Assembly: GCA_017399225.1 (NCBI GenBank)
Contig: JAFQEB010000086.1
Span: 92,202-156,201 of the forward strand
From: Clostridia bacterium
GTDB lineage: Bacteria; Bacillota_A; Clostridia; Christensenellales; Aristaeellaceae
Reading direction: 5' to 3'
Length of the DNA stretch: 64,000 nt
Shown: piece by piece, positions 40,587 to 48,696 of the stretch
How the letters are laid out: each line of letters starts with the position of its first letter
Position numbering within the stretch: the first letter of the stretch is position 1
Notes under the pieces: model-generated
Seen by the model: the letters and a program-made list of their open reading frames with translations, nothing else
The model's database searches: none
Told to the model about the DNA's origin: nothing
Program-made: the position numbers and the translations under genes

Positions 40587-41139
40587 AGAATTGCTCCTAC
40601 AGGTTCATGATGAACTGCTCCATTGCTTTAAGACTCTTGACGAATCCCAGTTGCAAAATCTGAAATACTGTATCCTACACGCCAACCGGGTTTTTGTGGC
40701 AGGTGCAGGCAGGTCTCTACTGATGATCCGTGGATTGGCTATGCGCCTAATGCATATGGGTTACACCTCTTTTGTTGTCGGAGAAACAATCACGCCTGCA
40801 ATACAACCTGGAGATCTTCTTGTAATTGCCTCCGGCAGTGGTTCTACGGAAACCCTAACGGTTATTGCTGAAAAATGCAAAAGAATTGGCGCACAGCTGG
40901 CACTGATTACCACTACACCACATTCTCCAATCGGGCTGCTTGCGGACTACATTGTTCAGGTTCGTGCAGCAACAACAAAAGAGCAAAGTAGTATAGACAA
41001 ATCTATTCAGCTCGGTGCAAATACTTTTGAGCAAAGTGTTTTGTTAATCGCAGATGCAATCGTCACGGATATTACCAGAGATGCACATATTGATGAAACC
41101 AATCGGGAAATAATGCTCCGGCATGCAAATCTGGAGTGA
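40576..41139 (+). CDS. hxlB: 6-phospho-3-hexuloisomerase (SIS domain)
   Basis: This 187-aa SIS-domain protein has VFVAGAGRSLLMIRGLAMRL, the phosphosugar-binding ASGSGSTET loop and a C-terminal EQSVLLIADAIV helix, typical of PHI. It interconverts arabino-3-hexulose-6-phosphate and fructose-6-phosphate. It overlaps the synthase gene by 11 nt, so the two are translated together. In organisms without the oxidative pentose-phosphate pathway the pair supplies pentose phosphates, and it can also fix formaldehyde. Confidence 0.88.
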   Translation: MAVKELLLQVHDELLHCFKTLDESQLQNLKYCILHANRVFVAGAGRSLLMIRGLAMRLMHMGYTSFVVGETITPAIQPGDLLVIASGSGSTETLTVIAEKCKRIGAQLALITTTPHSPIGLLADYIVQVRAATTKEQSSIDKSIQLGANTFEQSVLLIADAIVTDITRDAHIDETNREIMLRHANLE

Positions 41140-41341
41140 TATGGTTAACATATCCTCCTATAAGAATTGGGATGCATAAATAGATCGTACCAGTTACCGG
41201 ATACTACCCGCAAGCGATGCATATGGCTATCCATAATGCAAAGCGCTTGTTGGTGGAATTCCCCCAATCCCCCAGAACGCATGATGTGATCATGCGGCTG
41301 CGCACCTAACGGTGCTTTATGTTGACCTACGAGCAAACGAA

Positions 41342-41380
41342 AAGACACGCAGATTGGAGTGTTCCTCCGCTGCGTGTCTT
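41342..41380 (+). terminator. Terminator after hxlAB
   Basis: AAGACACGCAG / CTGCGTGTCTT is a perfect 11-bp stem with a 17-nt loop followed by ATTCTAT. It lies 200 bp past hxlB; no convincing gene lies between. Confidence 0.6.
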
Positions 41381-41402
41381 ATTCTATACTGAGTTCGTAG
41401 TC

Positions 41403-41489
41403 TCACTTGTACATGATTGTCGGCATCAAATCAGTCTCACACTTATCCTGTGCGAGTGTATTTTCTCCCATCAATGATGCCGCACAGAT
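41403..41489 (-). pseudogene. 3'-end fragment of a Y-family polymerase gene
   Basis: The minus strand reads CAASLMGENTLAQDKCETDL then MPTIMYK and a stop, matching the end of the intact polymerase at 43911 (CAASLMGDNQLAQDKCETVL, MPGMMYR). Only the last 29 codons are present. It is a remnant of a second umuC-like gene, joined directly to other debris. Confidence 0.8.
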
Positions 41490-41491
41490 GC

Positions 41492-41651
41492 CCGAACACA
41501 ACAAGGTGCGCCATGGCGACTTCATTCCCTCCAACAACATCATCACCGAGGACGGCACCCCTGCATCCTAGACTGGTCCCATGCCACACACGGCAACGCC
41601 CATGAGCGCGAGTTCCTGATCTTATGGGTTAGGGTTATTGACTGGCAGTAA
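41492..41651 (+). pseudogene. Fragment of an APH/choline-kinase-like phosphotransferase
   Basis: The plus strand reads RHGDFIPSNNIITEDGTPA, and after a one-base shift LDWSHATHGNA. HGDxxxxN followed by LDW is the catalytic signature of aminoglycoside-phosphotransferase-fold kinases. Both ends are missing and the frame is broken, so it is dead. Confidence 0.65.
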
Positions 41652-41663
41652 ACCGAATATGAA

Positions 41664-41694
41664 AAGGGGCTGTTGCGTTGAGCATCAGCCCCTT
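41664..41694 (-). terminator. Terminator of the AbiG-like operon
   Basis: AAGGGGCTG / CAGCCCCTT forms a 9-bp stem; on the minus strand it is followed by TTC, giving a short run of Ts. It lies 28 bp past the stop of the 411-aa gene. Confidence 0.65.
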
Positions 41695-41721
41695 CGTCGT
41701 AAGACAAGGACGAAATAATGG

Positions 41722-42957
41722 TTACGGAATGATGTATTGTCTGGCTCGCTTTGCTTCGCGGAATTTGGCCAGTATGTCATTGCGATCACCTTTCTTGTAA
41801 GAGCGCATACTGTCATTATCTTTGAAGCATAGCATAGATGTAAACCGAGGTTGTGCCTCGCTGTCGTCATCCAGTTGGAGCCTATATGTGTCTCCCTCTT
41901 CAACTACTCCTGTCAATTTGGAATTGAAGACCATCAGGAAACATGGAAGGGAGATGCTGACACCAAACAGAGTCAGTGTTGTCGTAGCTTCAAACTCGAA
42001 GAGCATCGAACGGCCAATTGACTCTTGAATATCTTGTTGACGTTCAATTGTCCAAGTGCCACTAATGGTCTCTATCTTGTTTGTATCTCTGATAGGCGTT
42101 TGGTTTACAAGGTTTTGATACAGCTGCTCAACGTCACATATCGTATCAAAAGAGACATCTTCCCGTGGGGGGATGAAGTTGACCCCGAGAATGCTCTCAA
42201 TCTGCATTACCTTCTCCCAGAAAGATAAGCTGTCCTCATCATATTTCTTGACCTGTTCACCAACTAGTTTACTTGGGAACGGATGCCCACCAATATATCC
42301 TTTACCTTCGATGAAGGCGTTATAGATGGCGATCGTCTCAACGTAATCCCGGATGCTATGAGCAGCATCCAAATTAAAGGATATACTCATAGTCATTTTC
42401 TGTTCTTCAGTGTTTAGCTGATAGCTGATCAAGAGAGGACTGCATTCATCTGACTCGAAAGCCTGAGTATGGATGCTGTTGTGAGGAATCCGCTTGATGA
42501 GGAGTACGCGACTATATTTGTCTGATCCAACACTCAGGTAAAATGGAGGATCAAACTCCTGGGGGAAAACATAAAGAGAACCCTCAACGAAAGAAACCGG
42601 ATTATAAGGCGACTGGATGAGAGCATTCATCGGAAGACTTTCCCCGTTGACAATGAGTATACCATCATTGTTTAGCTCCAAAGGGATTTTCTGTTGAGCG
42701 TTATGCGAAAAGGCGAGGATGTCCTCCTCGGAATAGTTGTCACCTAAACATGCTCTCTGCTCAACAGTGGGCGCAAAGTGAAACCCGCTGAAACGCAAGT
42801 CAGCGCCAGCCTCAGGCACAACATGCAAACACTGCTCATGAACCGCATATCTGAGTCCCTTCGGAAGTCGATCGCTGAGATGATCCACAAGAGCCTTGGG
42901 GATAGGTAATCCCGTCTGACGTTTCTCCGCGAATACCTTGTCGAAATCAACAAACAT
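41722..42957 (-). CDS. Second gene of an AbiG-like module (AbiGii-position protein)
   Basis: This 411-aa protein has no domain I can assign with certainty. It starts MFVDFDKVFAEKRQTGLPIP and is mixed alpha/beta with no membrane segment or signal peptide. Its ATG overlaps the stop of the upstream gene (TGATG), so the two are translationally coupled. The sizes (279 and 411 aa) and order match the lactococcal AbiGi/AbiGii phage-abortive pair (about 249 and 397 aa), so it may be the toxin-like partner. A nucleotidyltransferase motif like that of AbiEii/AbiGii is not evident, leaving its activity open. Confidence 0.6.
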   Translation of the reverse strand: MFVDFDKVFAEKRQTGLPIPKALVDHLSDRLPKGLRYAVHEQCLHVVPEAGADLRFSGFHFAPTVEQRACLGDNYSEEDILAFSHNAQQKIPLELNNDGILIVNGESLPMNALIQSPYNPVSFVEGSLYVFPQEFDPPFYLSVGSDKYSRVLLIKRIPHNSIHTQAFESDECSPLLISYQLNTEEQKMTMSISFNLDAAHSIRDYVETIAIYNAFIEGKGYIGGHPFPSKLVGEQVKKYDEDSLSFWEKVMQIESILGVNFIPPREDVSFDTICDVEQLYQNLVNQTPIRDTNKIETISGTWTIERQQDIQESIGRSMLFEFEATTTLTLFGVSISLPCFLMVFNSKLTGVVEEGDTYRLQLDDDSEAQPRFTSMLCFKDNDSMRSYKKGDRNDILAKFREAKRARQYIIP

Positions 42958-43796
42958 CAGAAATCCCCCTTTGATTCGTCCCAAACAATGACCTTAGAAA
43001 TCAGGTCGTACATAATGGAACGTTCGATCGGCAACTCGGTGATGACAGACGTGAGTGCATGAAAATCGTCCCGACAACGGACAATGATATGCTTTACTTC
43101 GTTGTATTCAAATTGAAGCGCCAGCGATGATTCGCGAGCCATGGCATCACTCATATCATTTGGAGTGCCGGCTTTGAAGAGTTGATCATCGAAGAACATG
43201 GCAGGAAAATCTGACCCTTGCAGGTTAGGAATATAGCGCCATTCGCATTCATCTGCAAAACAGCGATCATGCATCTCTCCGTCCACTCTGGACTTGAAAC
43301 TCCCGGAGTAGGGTTTGCTGTACATCAACTGATGGAGCATATAGTTCTTTAGACGGTATTCAGTCTCGGTTTCTGAAACACCATGAGTCCCCAGGGCGTG
43401 GTTAAACGCCGCAGTAAAATCAGCTCGCAAATCAGACTCAGGGTTGATATACTGCACAGGCTGAATGTGTTTTTGCATACCCCATTCCTTCGTAAAGGCA
43501 ATACCGTAATAGCCGTAACAGGCAAGATGCTTACCGAGTCGATGAAGATTGATGTCGCAGAAGCACTTCATCGGTATGGAGACACGCGAAATACCGTCGA
43601 TACGCAGATAGGCTATATCTTCGGAGCAGTATCGAGGCGAGATCATAGATTTTTTGATAATCGTATGTAAGTATTCAGGCATCGGCATAAATGTAAACAA
43701 TGTGTCAGCCTGAATCTCAGAAGGGACGTGCGGCGGTACGATCTCGGTCGTTGATTCAGCTGCACCCAGATCAAGACCGCGTTCACTGATCTCCAT
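42957..43796 (-). CDS. AbiGi-like abortive-infection protein
   Basis: This 279-aa protein has the motif pattern I associate with the AbiGi family: ISRVSIPMKCFCDINLHRL, CYGYYGIAFTKEWGMQK with HIQPVQYI nearby, and a later FADECEWRYIPNL. In AbiG-type systems this protein is regarded as the antitoxin-like partner in phage-induced growth arrest. No membrane segment is present. It is the first gene of a two-gene operon with its own promoter and terminator, a compact cassette set in the accessory part of the element. The family assignment is from memory of the motif. Confidence 0.65.
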   Translation of the reverse strand: MEISERGLDLGAAESTTEIVPPHVPSEIQADTLFTFMPMPEYLHTIIKKSMISPRYCSEDIAYLRIDGISRVSIPMKCFCDINLHRLGKHLACYGYYGIAFTKEWGMQKHIQPVQYINPESDLRADFTAAFNHALGTHGVSETETEYRLKNYMLHQLMYSKPYSGSFKSRVDGEMHDRCFADECEWRYIPNLQGSDFPAMFFDDQLFKAGTPNDMSDAMARESSLALQFEYNEVKHIIVRCRDDFHALTSVITELPIERSIMYDLISKVIVWDESKGDF

Positions 43797-43832
43797 AATT
43801 ATATCTCACCTCCATGTCGTATAGGCAAGAGT

Positions 43833-43861
43833 ATTGTAGCATAAAAGCGCGTGAGAGGCAA
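43833..43861 (-). promoter_or_regulatory. Promoter of the AbiG-like operon
   Basis: TTGCCT, 17 bp, TACAAT on the minus strand, about 30 bp upstream of the first ATG. Confidence 0.6.
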
Positions 43862-43910
43862 TGGCTGGACTGGCAAAGCGGAAGGTGTAGCAGGCTCCCA
43901 ATCTGGAAGA

Positions 43911-45152
43911 TCATCGATACATCATTCCTGGCATCAGAACAGTTTCACATTTGTCCTGTGCCAGCTGATTATCTCCCATAAGGGACGCAGCGCAGATTGA
44001 CTTGTAGCCAAACCGACCACGTAGATCATCCACGGTATCTTCTAGAACACGACGCCGTTCTCTCCGTTCTGCGTCATTGAAAATGTCCAGCTGCAGCGGT
44101 TGATTGACCGGTATCAGGTTGATACCACGGATGGTCAGCGCACGGACTGGTTTATGCCATAGATACCTTTGCCGGAACAAATCAAATCCTGCGCTTGCGA
44201 TCTCCAGGCAACTCTGTGTCGGAAAAGAAAGCGGTATCTGGTACTGCCGATAGTCAAGGTCTTTGTCCTTTACCGTGATCTGAATGCCCCTTGCAGCAAG
44301 TTCATATTTCCGAAGACGGTGCTGCACATCCTGGGCGAGTTCGTAGAGGACACGCCATACCTCATAATCCGAGTCCAGATCGCATACACAAGTCGTACCA
44401 TGCCCCACGCTTTTGATTGGCGCGATATACCCCTTGGGCATGACAGGAGAGTAATCCTCCCCATTGGCAAAGCGCCACAGCATAATCCCATTAACGCCCA
44501 GCCATCGGCGCAACAGCTCAGGATCACAGTTCGCCAGATCTCCAATCGTGTGAATGTTCATGCCCATCAGTTTCCGTGTAGTGGCGCGCCCAACGTACAA
44601 CAATTCCGATACAGCAAGCGACCACACCTTTTCACGGTAGGTCTCTTTGGAGATAGTTGTGACAGCATCAGGCTTCTTCATATCGCTGCCGAGCTTCGCA
44701 AAAATCTTGGAGAAGGAAACTCCTATGGAAACGGTAAGCCCGGTTTCCTCACGTACGCGGCGGCGTATCTCCTCCGCAATCTGTCTCCCCTCCCCTTCGA
44801 TATCGCCGCTGCAAAACGGAATCGACAACCAATTTTCATCCATCCCGAATGGTTCAATGGTGTCAGTATAGTCAGCATAAATGCGGCGTACCAGTTTGGA
44901 ATACTTGAGGTAAAGCTCATAATGCGGTGGCACACAAATCAGCCCTGGACAGGCTTGCTTCGCCTGCCAGTTGGCTGCACCAGTCTTAACACCCATGCGT
45001 TTTGCCGGATATGATGCGGTCAATACAATTCCATGTCGGTCTTCTGTACTGCCGCACACTGCGATGGCCTTCCCCCGCAAAGAGGGATTTTCATTCATCT
45101 CAACCGAAGCATAAAAGCAATTGAGGTCGCTGTGCAAAATGATCTCTGCCAT
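43911..45152 (-). CDS. Y-family DNA polymerase (UmuC/DinB type)
   Basis: This 413-aa translesion polymerase has the palm motif HSDLNCFYASVEM (first catalytic Asp), the YSKLVRRIYADYTDTIEPFGMDENWL region in place of the usual SIDE, SIGVSFSKIFAKLGSDMKKP, and a C-terminal little-finger domain. The usual second catalytic pair (S-I/V-D-E) appears as MDENW, still with Asp-Glu. The start at 45152 is chosen for GATGGAGGTATCATTT and the conserved N-terminus; a longer frame to 45320 crosses the control region. A LexA box lies 19 bp upstream. It is divergent from a 96-aa gene also under a LexA box. Such polymerases are common on Firmicute conjugative elements. Confidence 0.9.
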   Translation of the reverse strand: MAEIILHSDLNCFYASVEMNENPSLRGKAIAVCGSTEDRHGIVLTASYPAKRMGVKTGAANWQAKQACPGLICVPPHYELYLKYSKLVRRIYADYTDTIEPFGMDENWLSIPFCSGDIEGEGRQIAEEIRRRVREETGLTVSIGVSFSKIFAKLGSDMKKPDAVTTISKETYREKVWSLAVSELLYVGRATTRKLMGMNIHTIGDLANCDPELLRRWLGVNGIMLWRFANGEDYSPVMPKGYIAPIKSVGHGTTCVCDLDSDYEVWRVLYELAQDVQHRLRKYELAARGIQITVKDKDLDYRQYQIPLSFPTQSCLEIASAGFDLFRQRYLWHKPVRALTIRGINLIPVNQPLQLDIFNDAERRERRRVLEDTVDDLRGRFGYKSICAASLMGDNQLAQDKCETVLMPGMMYR

Positions 45153-45170
45153 AAATGATACCTCCATCAA

Positions 45171-45182
45171 GAACGTCTGTTC
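45171..45182. promoter_or_regulatory. LexA (SOS) box for the polymerase gene
   Basis: GAACGTCTGTTC fits the Gram-positive LexA consensus GAACnnnnGTTC exactly and lies just upstream of the polymerase ribosome binding site. Confidence 0.8.
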
Positions 45183-45263
45183 CCATTCATAAGAATAACA
45201 CACCTTGACGATTGCTGTAAAGCGAACATCCAAATATTCTCTCATTTTTCTTTGAAAAAGTGC

Positions 45264-45293
45264 TTTACAGCATTGTGTTATCTGTGCTAATAT
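45264..45293 (+). promoter_or_regulatory. Promoter of the 96-aa SOS gene
   Basis: TTTACA, 18 bp, TAATAT on the plus strand. The LexA box at 45300-45311 overlaps the expected transcription start, ideal for repression. Confidence 0.55.
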
Positions 45294-45299
45294 AAATAA

Positions 45300-45311
45300 G
45301 AACATTTGTTC
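45300..45311. promoter_or_regulatory. LexA (SOS) box for the 96-aa gene
   Basis: GAACATTTGTTC is a perfect GAACnnnnGTTC palindrome 24 bp before the start codon at 45335. Confidence 0.85.
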
Positions 45312-45334
45312 TTTTCGCATCTGGAGGGATTTTA

Positions 45335-45625
45335 ATGAGCAATCAGAGCAGCACTCTCAAAACCTATGTTCAGGTTGATGTAGAGTTTAATAATGAAGGC
45401 ATCATGCGCCCCAGGGGCATCTTGTGGGAAGACGGCCAGTATTTTGAAGTTGACAAGGTACTGGATATACGTTCTGCACCAGCTGCAAAAGCTGGCGGTC
45501 AAGGTGATCGGTACACAGTCCGCCTTGGTGGAAAAACCACCTTCCTGTTCTTTGAGCATAACCCCGATTATGGCAGCAGCGTGCTGGGAAGATGGTTCGT
45601 GGAACGAAAGGTGCAGCATACGTAG
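45335..45625 (+). CDS. Small SOS-controlled protein of unknown function
   Basis: This 96-aa protein is soluble and beta-rich (RPRGILWEDGQYFEVDKVLD; GQGDRYTVRLGGKTTFLFFE; ending GRWFVERKV). I know similar short 'IWEDG...VDRVLD...RYT' proteins beside umuC-like genes in Firmicutes, but no function is assigned. The start at 45335 has CTGGAGGG upstream. Divergent transcription from the polymerase with a LexA box on each side suggests the two work together in damage tolerance; it could be an accessory factor analogous to YolD, though the sequence is not YolD-like. Confidence 0.75.
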   Translation: MSNQSSTLKTYVQVDVEFNNEGIMRPRGILWEDGQYFEVDKVLDIRSAPAAKAGGQGDRYTVRLGGKTTFLFFEHNPDYGSSVLGRWFVERKVQHT

Positions 45626-45698
45626 CCGTTGCGCATGAATCGCATATCTGCTATAATTACTTCATAAGCCTTTCTGAATGAAATAAGGAGATGTACAT

Positions 45699-46172
45699 AT
45701 GAGCAAGAAACTCGTTGCCTATTTTTCTGCCAGCGGTGTCACTGCGAAAGTAGCAGAGCGTCTGAGTGAATCCATCGGTGCAGATCTCCATGAAATCACT
45801 CCAAAGGTACGCTACACTGATGCTGACTTGGACTGGCGGGACAAAACTTCCCGCAGTTCCATCGAAATGTCCAATCCGGCATCTCGTCCAGAGATCGAAC
45901 GTATCCGTGACAACATGCAGGATTACGATACTATCTATCTTGGATTTCCGATCTGGTGGTACATTGCCCCAACGATCATCAACACCTTCCTGGAAAGCTA
46001 CGACCTGACAAGTAAGACAATTGTACCGTTCGCAACCTCTGGCGGCAGCGGAATGGGTAAGACGAATGAGCTGCTTCTGCCCAGCTGTCCCGGTGCAATT
46101 CTGGCGGAGGGCTGCGTGTTCAAGGCTGACATAAGCAAGCAGGAACTTGTCTCCTGGGCTGAACAGTGGTAA
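45699..46172 (+). CDS. Flavodoxin
   Basis: This 157-aa flavodoxin has the FMN-phosphate loop FSASGVTAKVAERL, the aromatic loop GFPIWWYIAP and ATSGGSGMGKT near the third FMN-contact region. It is an electron carrier or NAD(P)H:quinone-type reductase; the redox partner is unknown. The start has ATAAGGAGATGTACAT upstream. It is 73 bp downstream of the SOS gene on the same strand and converges with the SRAP peptidase gene, sharing a bidirectional terminator. Confidence 0.9.
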   Translation: MSKKLVAYFSASGVTAKVAERLSESIGADLHEITPKVRYTDADLDWRDKTSRSSIEMSNPASRPEIERIRDNMQDYDTIYLGFPIWWYIAPTIINTFLESYDLTSKTIVPFATSGGSGMGKTNELLLPSCPGAILAEGCVFKADISKQELVSWAEQW

Positions 46173-46194
46173 GCACCGCTACATAGGTATAGAA

Positions 46195-46242
46195 AAAGCG
46201 CAAGCAATACGCACAGCATGACTGCGGTATTGCTTGCGCTTT
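46195..46242. terminator. Bidirectional terminator between flavodoxin and SRAP genes
   Basis: A perfect 16-bp stem AAAGCGCAAGCAATAC / GTATTGCTTGCGCTTT with a 16-nt loop lies between the two convergent genes, with A-rich and T-rich flanks. Confidence 0.85.
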
Positions 46243-46248
46243 GCTTTA

Positions 46249-46836
46249 TCAGGTACATGGTTGGAAAGTCATTTCCCCGAGGGCGGCAGACAACACTTCC
46301 TGCGGGTCGTAGCGGAGATTCAGCCAGTCAGGCACAGCTTCCCTGGGTAGAATCACCGGCATCCTGTCATGGATATGGGCAATGCAATCGGCAGGCGTCC
46401 GTGTCAGGATGGAGCAAGCTGCACGTTTGTCTTCGATACGGTAGACCCCGGCCATGTAGATCATATCACTGCCCGTTGGAAAGATCGCGTGTTTGATCTT
46501 CTGCGTACCATGCTTTTCCCATTCGAAATAGAGCGTCGCCGGAATGATGCAGCGGCGCAGCTTCATACCATCAGCAAACATCGGCTTGGTCGCAGCGGTT
46601 TCACTGCGGGCATTGAACATGGGTTTGCCATCAGGCATGGTATACCCCCACTTCATGGCATAAGCACTGATTGCCATCGAGGGAGAGTTGGCGATAACCG
46701 GGATAATATCCGTCGGACGAATTTCGCCCTTTGTCTTTGCCGGGCTATTACCATTATATCGGCGATTCAAAGAATCAATAATCCGCTGCAGATCTTCTGC
46801 TGTATCTTCTTCTGCGATGTAGAAGCGTCCGCACAT
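46249..46836 (-). CDS. SOS-response-associated peptidase (SRAP/HMCES/YedK family)
   Basis: This 195-aa protein has the catalytic Cys2 exposed after Met removal (MCGRFY). It also has the conserved PTDIIPVIA, KWGYTMPDG, NARSETA, CIIPATLYFEW (catalytic Glu) and HDRMPVIL (catalytic His) blocks. SRAP proteins form a covalent thiazolidine link to abasic sites in single-stranded DNA and protect them. On a conjugative element this could protect transferred single strands. It sits with the Y-family polymerase in a repair island. No LexA box is visible directly upstream. Confidence 0.93.
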   Translation of the reverse strand: MCGRFYIAEEDTAEDLQRIIDSLNRRYNGNSPAKTKGEIRPTDIIPVIANSPSMAISAYAMKWGYTMPDGKPMFNARSETAATKPMFADGMKLRRCIIPATLYFEWEKHGTQKIKHAIFPTGSDMIYMAGVYRIEDKRAACSILTRTPADCIAHIHDRMPVILPREAVPDWLNLRYDPQEVLSAALGEMTFQPCT

Positions 46837-46915
46837 AGTCAGCTCTCCTCTGCATGAATTTGTGTGAAGCTATTGTACCACAGATCTTGGCATATATCCA
46901 GAATATATCTTCTCA

Positions 46916-48331
46916 TCATCGCTGTTCCACGGGAACCTCTTTGTCATGTGCCGCTTCTTTCTCATCAATACCCAGCAACAACTCCACATTAGCTTTAGCC
47001 TTCAACAGCTGCCGCATTTCATCCCGTACCTGACGATATTCAGCATAGTTCTGCTTCTTTTCTGCAAGGAGCGCAGCATACTCAGTCCGTAAGGTTTTGA
47101 TCGTGGGCAGCTTCTTCAGCTCAAGTGCATCAAAGGCTTTCTTTGCAGCCTTGTGTAGAGTGATCTCACCCTCATGCTCTGCAAGGAACTTCTTGGAGTA
47201 ACCAGATTGCCGGTATGCCGCATATACCTCGCGGGTTTTGATGTAGTTGAGGATGTGGGTTTGCAACACGGCATTCTCGGCAAGTTTGGCTTCCGTGGCC
47301 TTTACTGCCGACGCTAACGCATTGCAACGAGCTTCTGCCTGCTGCGCTTTTTTCTTCAGATCATGATAGTTGAGCAGTCCATTTTCCGTCAGATAATTCA
47401 GTGTCTGCGCCATCTGCTTGATGTTGAACCGCTTTGCCCAGCGTTCATATCCAGGGCCTTTGCCAGCACGAAGCTGTGCCTGAATATCAACCAGCAGATT
47501 GACTTTGGGCATCTGTACATCAGCTGTGTGCGTTCGCTTTCTGGGCTGATGCGTTCTTTCACCAGCAAGGATAGCTATCAGCGCCGGCAGATCGTAGTCT
47601 TCCCCTAGGGTGTCCAGCCGCTTGAAGCGTGTCTGACCCGGACCTCGTATGCTGATCTTCTTACCGCGCTTGATCTCACATCCAGTAGCTTTGAGCAATT
47701 CCAACAGAGCATCCAGGTCAGCTGGTTTTTGTGCGAGGGCATCGTCAATCAGGATGCGGATTGCCTCCCGCTGCGGCAGCTTAGCACGATCTCCAAGCCA
47801 CTTATTGTAGGCTTGCCCATGCCGCTTCGGATCTGCAACAATGGAGTATCCATTCTCAATGCAGATCGTGTCGCTGAGCTTGTGCAAAGCACGGGTGGAG
47901 TTGAAAAAGTTGCGGAATTTCCGGTCAAAGTCCAGATTGACGGAATGGAATATGATGTGGTTATGGATGTGCTGCTTGTCCGTGTGAGTAGCAACGATAT
48001 AGGCGTGATTGCCATGGGTGAACCTCCGTGCCAATTCCTGACCCATACGATTGGCTTCCTCCGGTGTTATTTCACCCGGCAGGAAGGACTGGCGCATATG
48101 ATATGCGATCACATCATCCTTACCGCGATAGCGTCCGGTACGCTCAAGGTATTCCCGCTTTGCCAACAGAAATTCGGCGTCAGCAGTACGGTGATCACAG
48201 GCATAGCTGGTGATCAGCTCGCCCTTCTCCGTCTTGTCAGGATTCTTGGAATAGTCGAGAATGTCCCGGATGGCTGTTCCCTCAGTACGCCCCTTCCCGG
48301 CATGAAGCGGTATCAGACGAGTAGTGGCCAT
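46916..48331 (-). CDS. Relaxase / mobilisation nuclease (MOBP type)
   Basis: This 471-aa relaxase nicks the transfer origin and covalently leads the strand to the recipient. The N-terminal nuclease domain (about 1-160) has a candidate catalytic Tyr in DILDYSKNP or TSYACDH and the three-His metal site in HTDKQHIHNHIIFHSVN. The C-terminal half is charged and coiled-coil-like (KKKAQQAEARCNALASAV onward). Overall it resembles the Tn1549-family relaxase. The start at 48331 has GGAAGGGGGACACCT upstream. MobC is encoded 0.7 kb upstream on the same strand. Confidence 0.93.
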   Translation of the reverse strand: MATTRLIPLHAGKGRTEGTAIRDILDYSKNPDKTEKGELITSYACDHRTADAEFLLAKREYLERTGRYRGKDDVIAYHMRQSFLPGEITPEEANRMGQELARRFTHGNHAYIVATHTDKQHIHNHIIFHSVNLDFDRKFRNFFNSTRALHKLSDTICIENGYSIVADPKRHGQAYNKWLGDRAKLPQREAIRILIDDALAQKPADLDALLELLKATGCEIKRGKKISIRGPGQTRFKRLDTLGEDYDLPALIAILAGERTHQPRKRTHTADVQMPKVNLLVDIQAQLRAGKGPGYERWAKRFNIKQMAQTLNYLTENGLLNYHDLKKKAQQAEARCNALASAVKATEAKLAENAVLQTHILNYIKTREVYAAYRQSGYSKKFLAEHEGEITLHKAAKKAFDALELKKLPTIKTLRTEYAALLAEKKQNYAEYRQVRDEMRQLLKAKANVELLLGIDEKEAAHDKEVPVEQR

Positions 48332-48357
48332 AGGTGTCCCCCTTCCACAAAAAGAAT

Positions 48358-48385
48358 GGCGGCCTGCCTTTTACAGCAGACCGCC
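48358..48385 (-). other. Stem-loop between CD1845-like and relaxase genes
   Basis: A 10-bp stem (GGCGGTCTGC / GCAGGCCGCC on the minus strand, one G-U pair) with an 8-nt loop. It is a possible transfer-origin element or an attenuator; position alone does not decide. Confidence 0.4.
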
Positions 48386-48393
48386 TTTGGTTA

Positions 48394-48687
48394 TTAGCAG
48401 AATACGATTCGCCACATCATTCCACGCACATTATCCAATCCTCTCCACAGCCATTCAGCAATCAGCGGAAGGCCAATGGGACTTATGAGCCATGCCAGCA
48501 GCAGGAAGATGCCGCCATTCCTGTAATCCCCGGTGACGAACAGCAGCAGCGACAACGTGACGCCCAGGGAGGATATGATCGCAAGCACGCGGGTGGAGAG
48601 TGCAAGCAACAAAGCAAGAAGAAATGTGACAGCAGTAAGTAAGAGTATGATTGGTGCGAGTAGCATTCGCAAGATCAAACGGAACAC
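48394..48687 (-). CDS. Small membrane protein, CD1845-like
   Basis: This 97-aa, very hydrophobic protein has about three membrane segments (LILRMLLAPIILLLTAVTFL; ISSLGVTLSLLLFV; GGIFLLLAWLISPIGLPLIA) and a short charged end. It matches the CD1845-type small membrane proteins carried beside relaxase genes in CTn/Tn1549-like elements. Its role in transfer is unknown. Confidence 0.7.
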   Translation of the reverse strand: MFRLILRMLLAPIILLLTAVTFLLALLLALSTRVLAIISSLGVTLSLLLFVTGDYRNGGIFLLLAWLISPIGLPLIAEWLWRGLDNVRGMMWRIVFC

Positions 48688-48696
48688 AGTGTATGT

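Noticed and set aside
41145..41348. 67-codon minus-strand frame between hxlB and the debris region
   Set aside because: No domain, no clear ribosome binding site, and no support from neighbours; left as noncoding.
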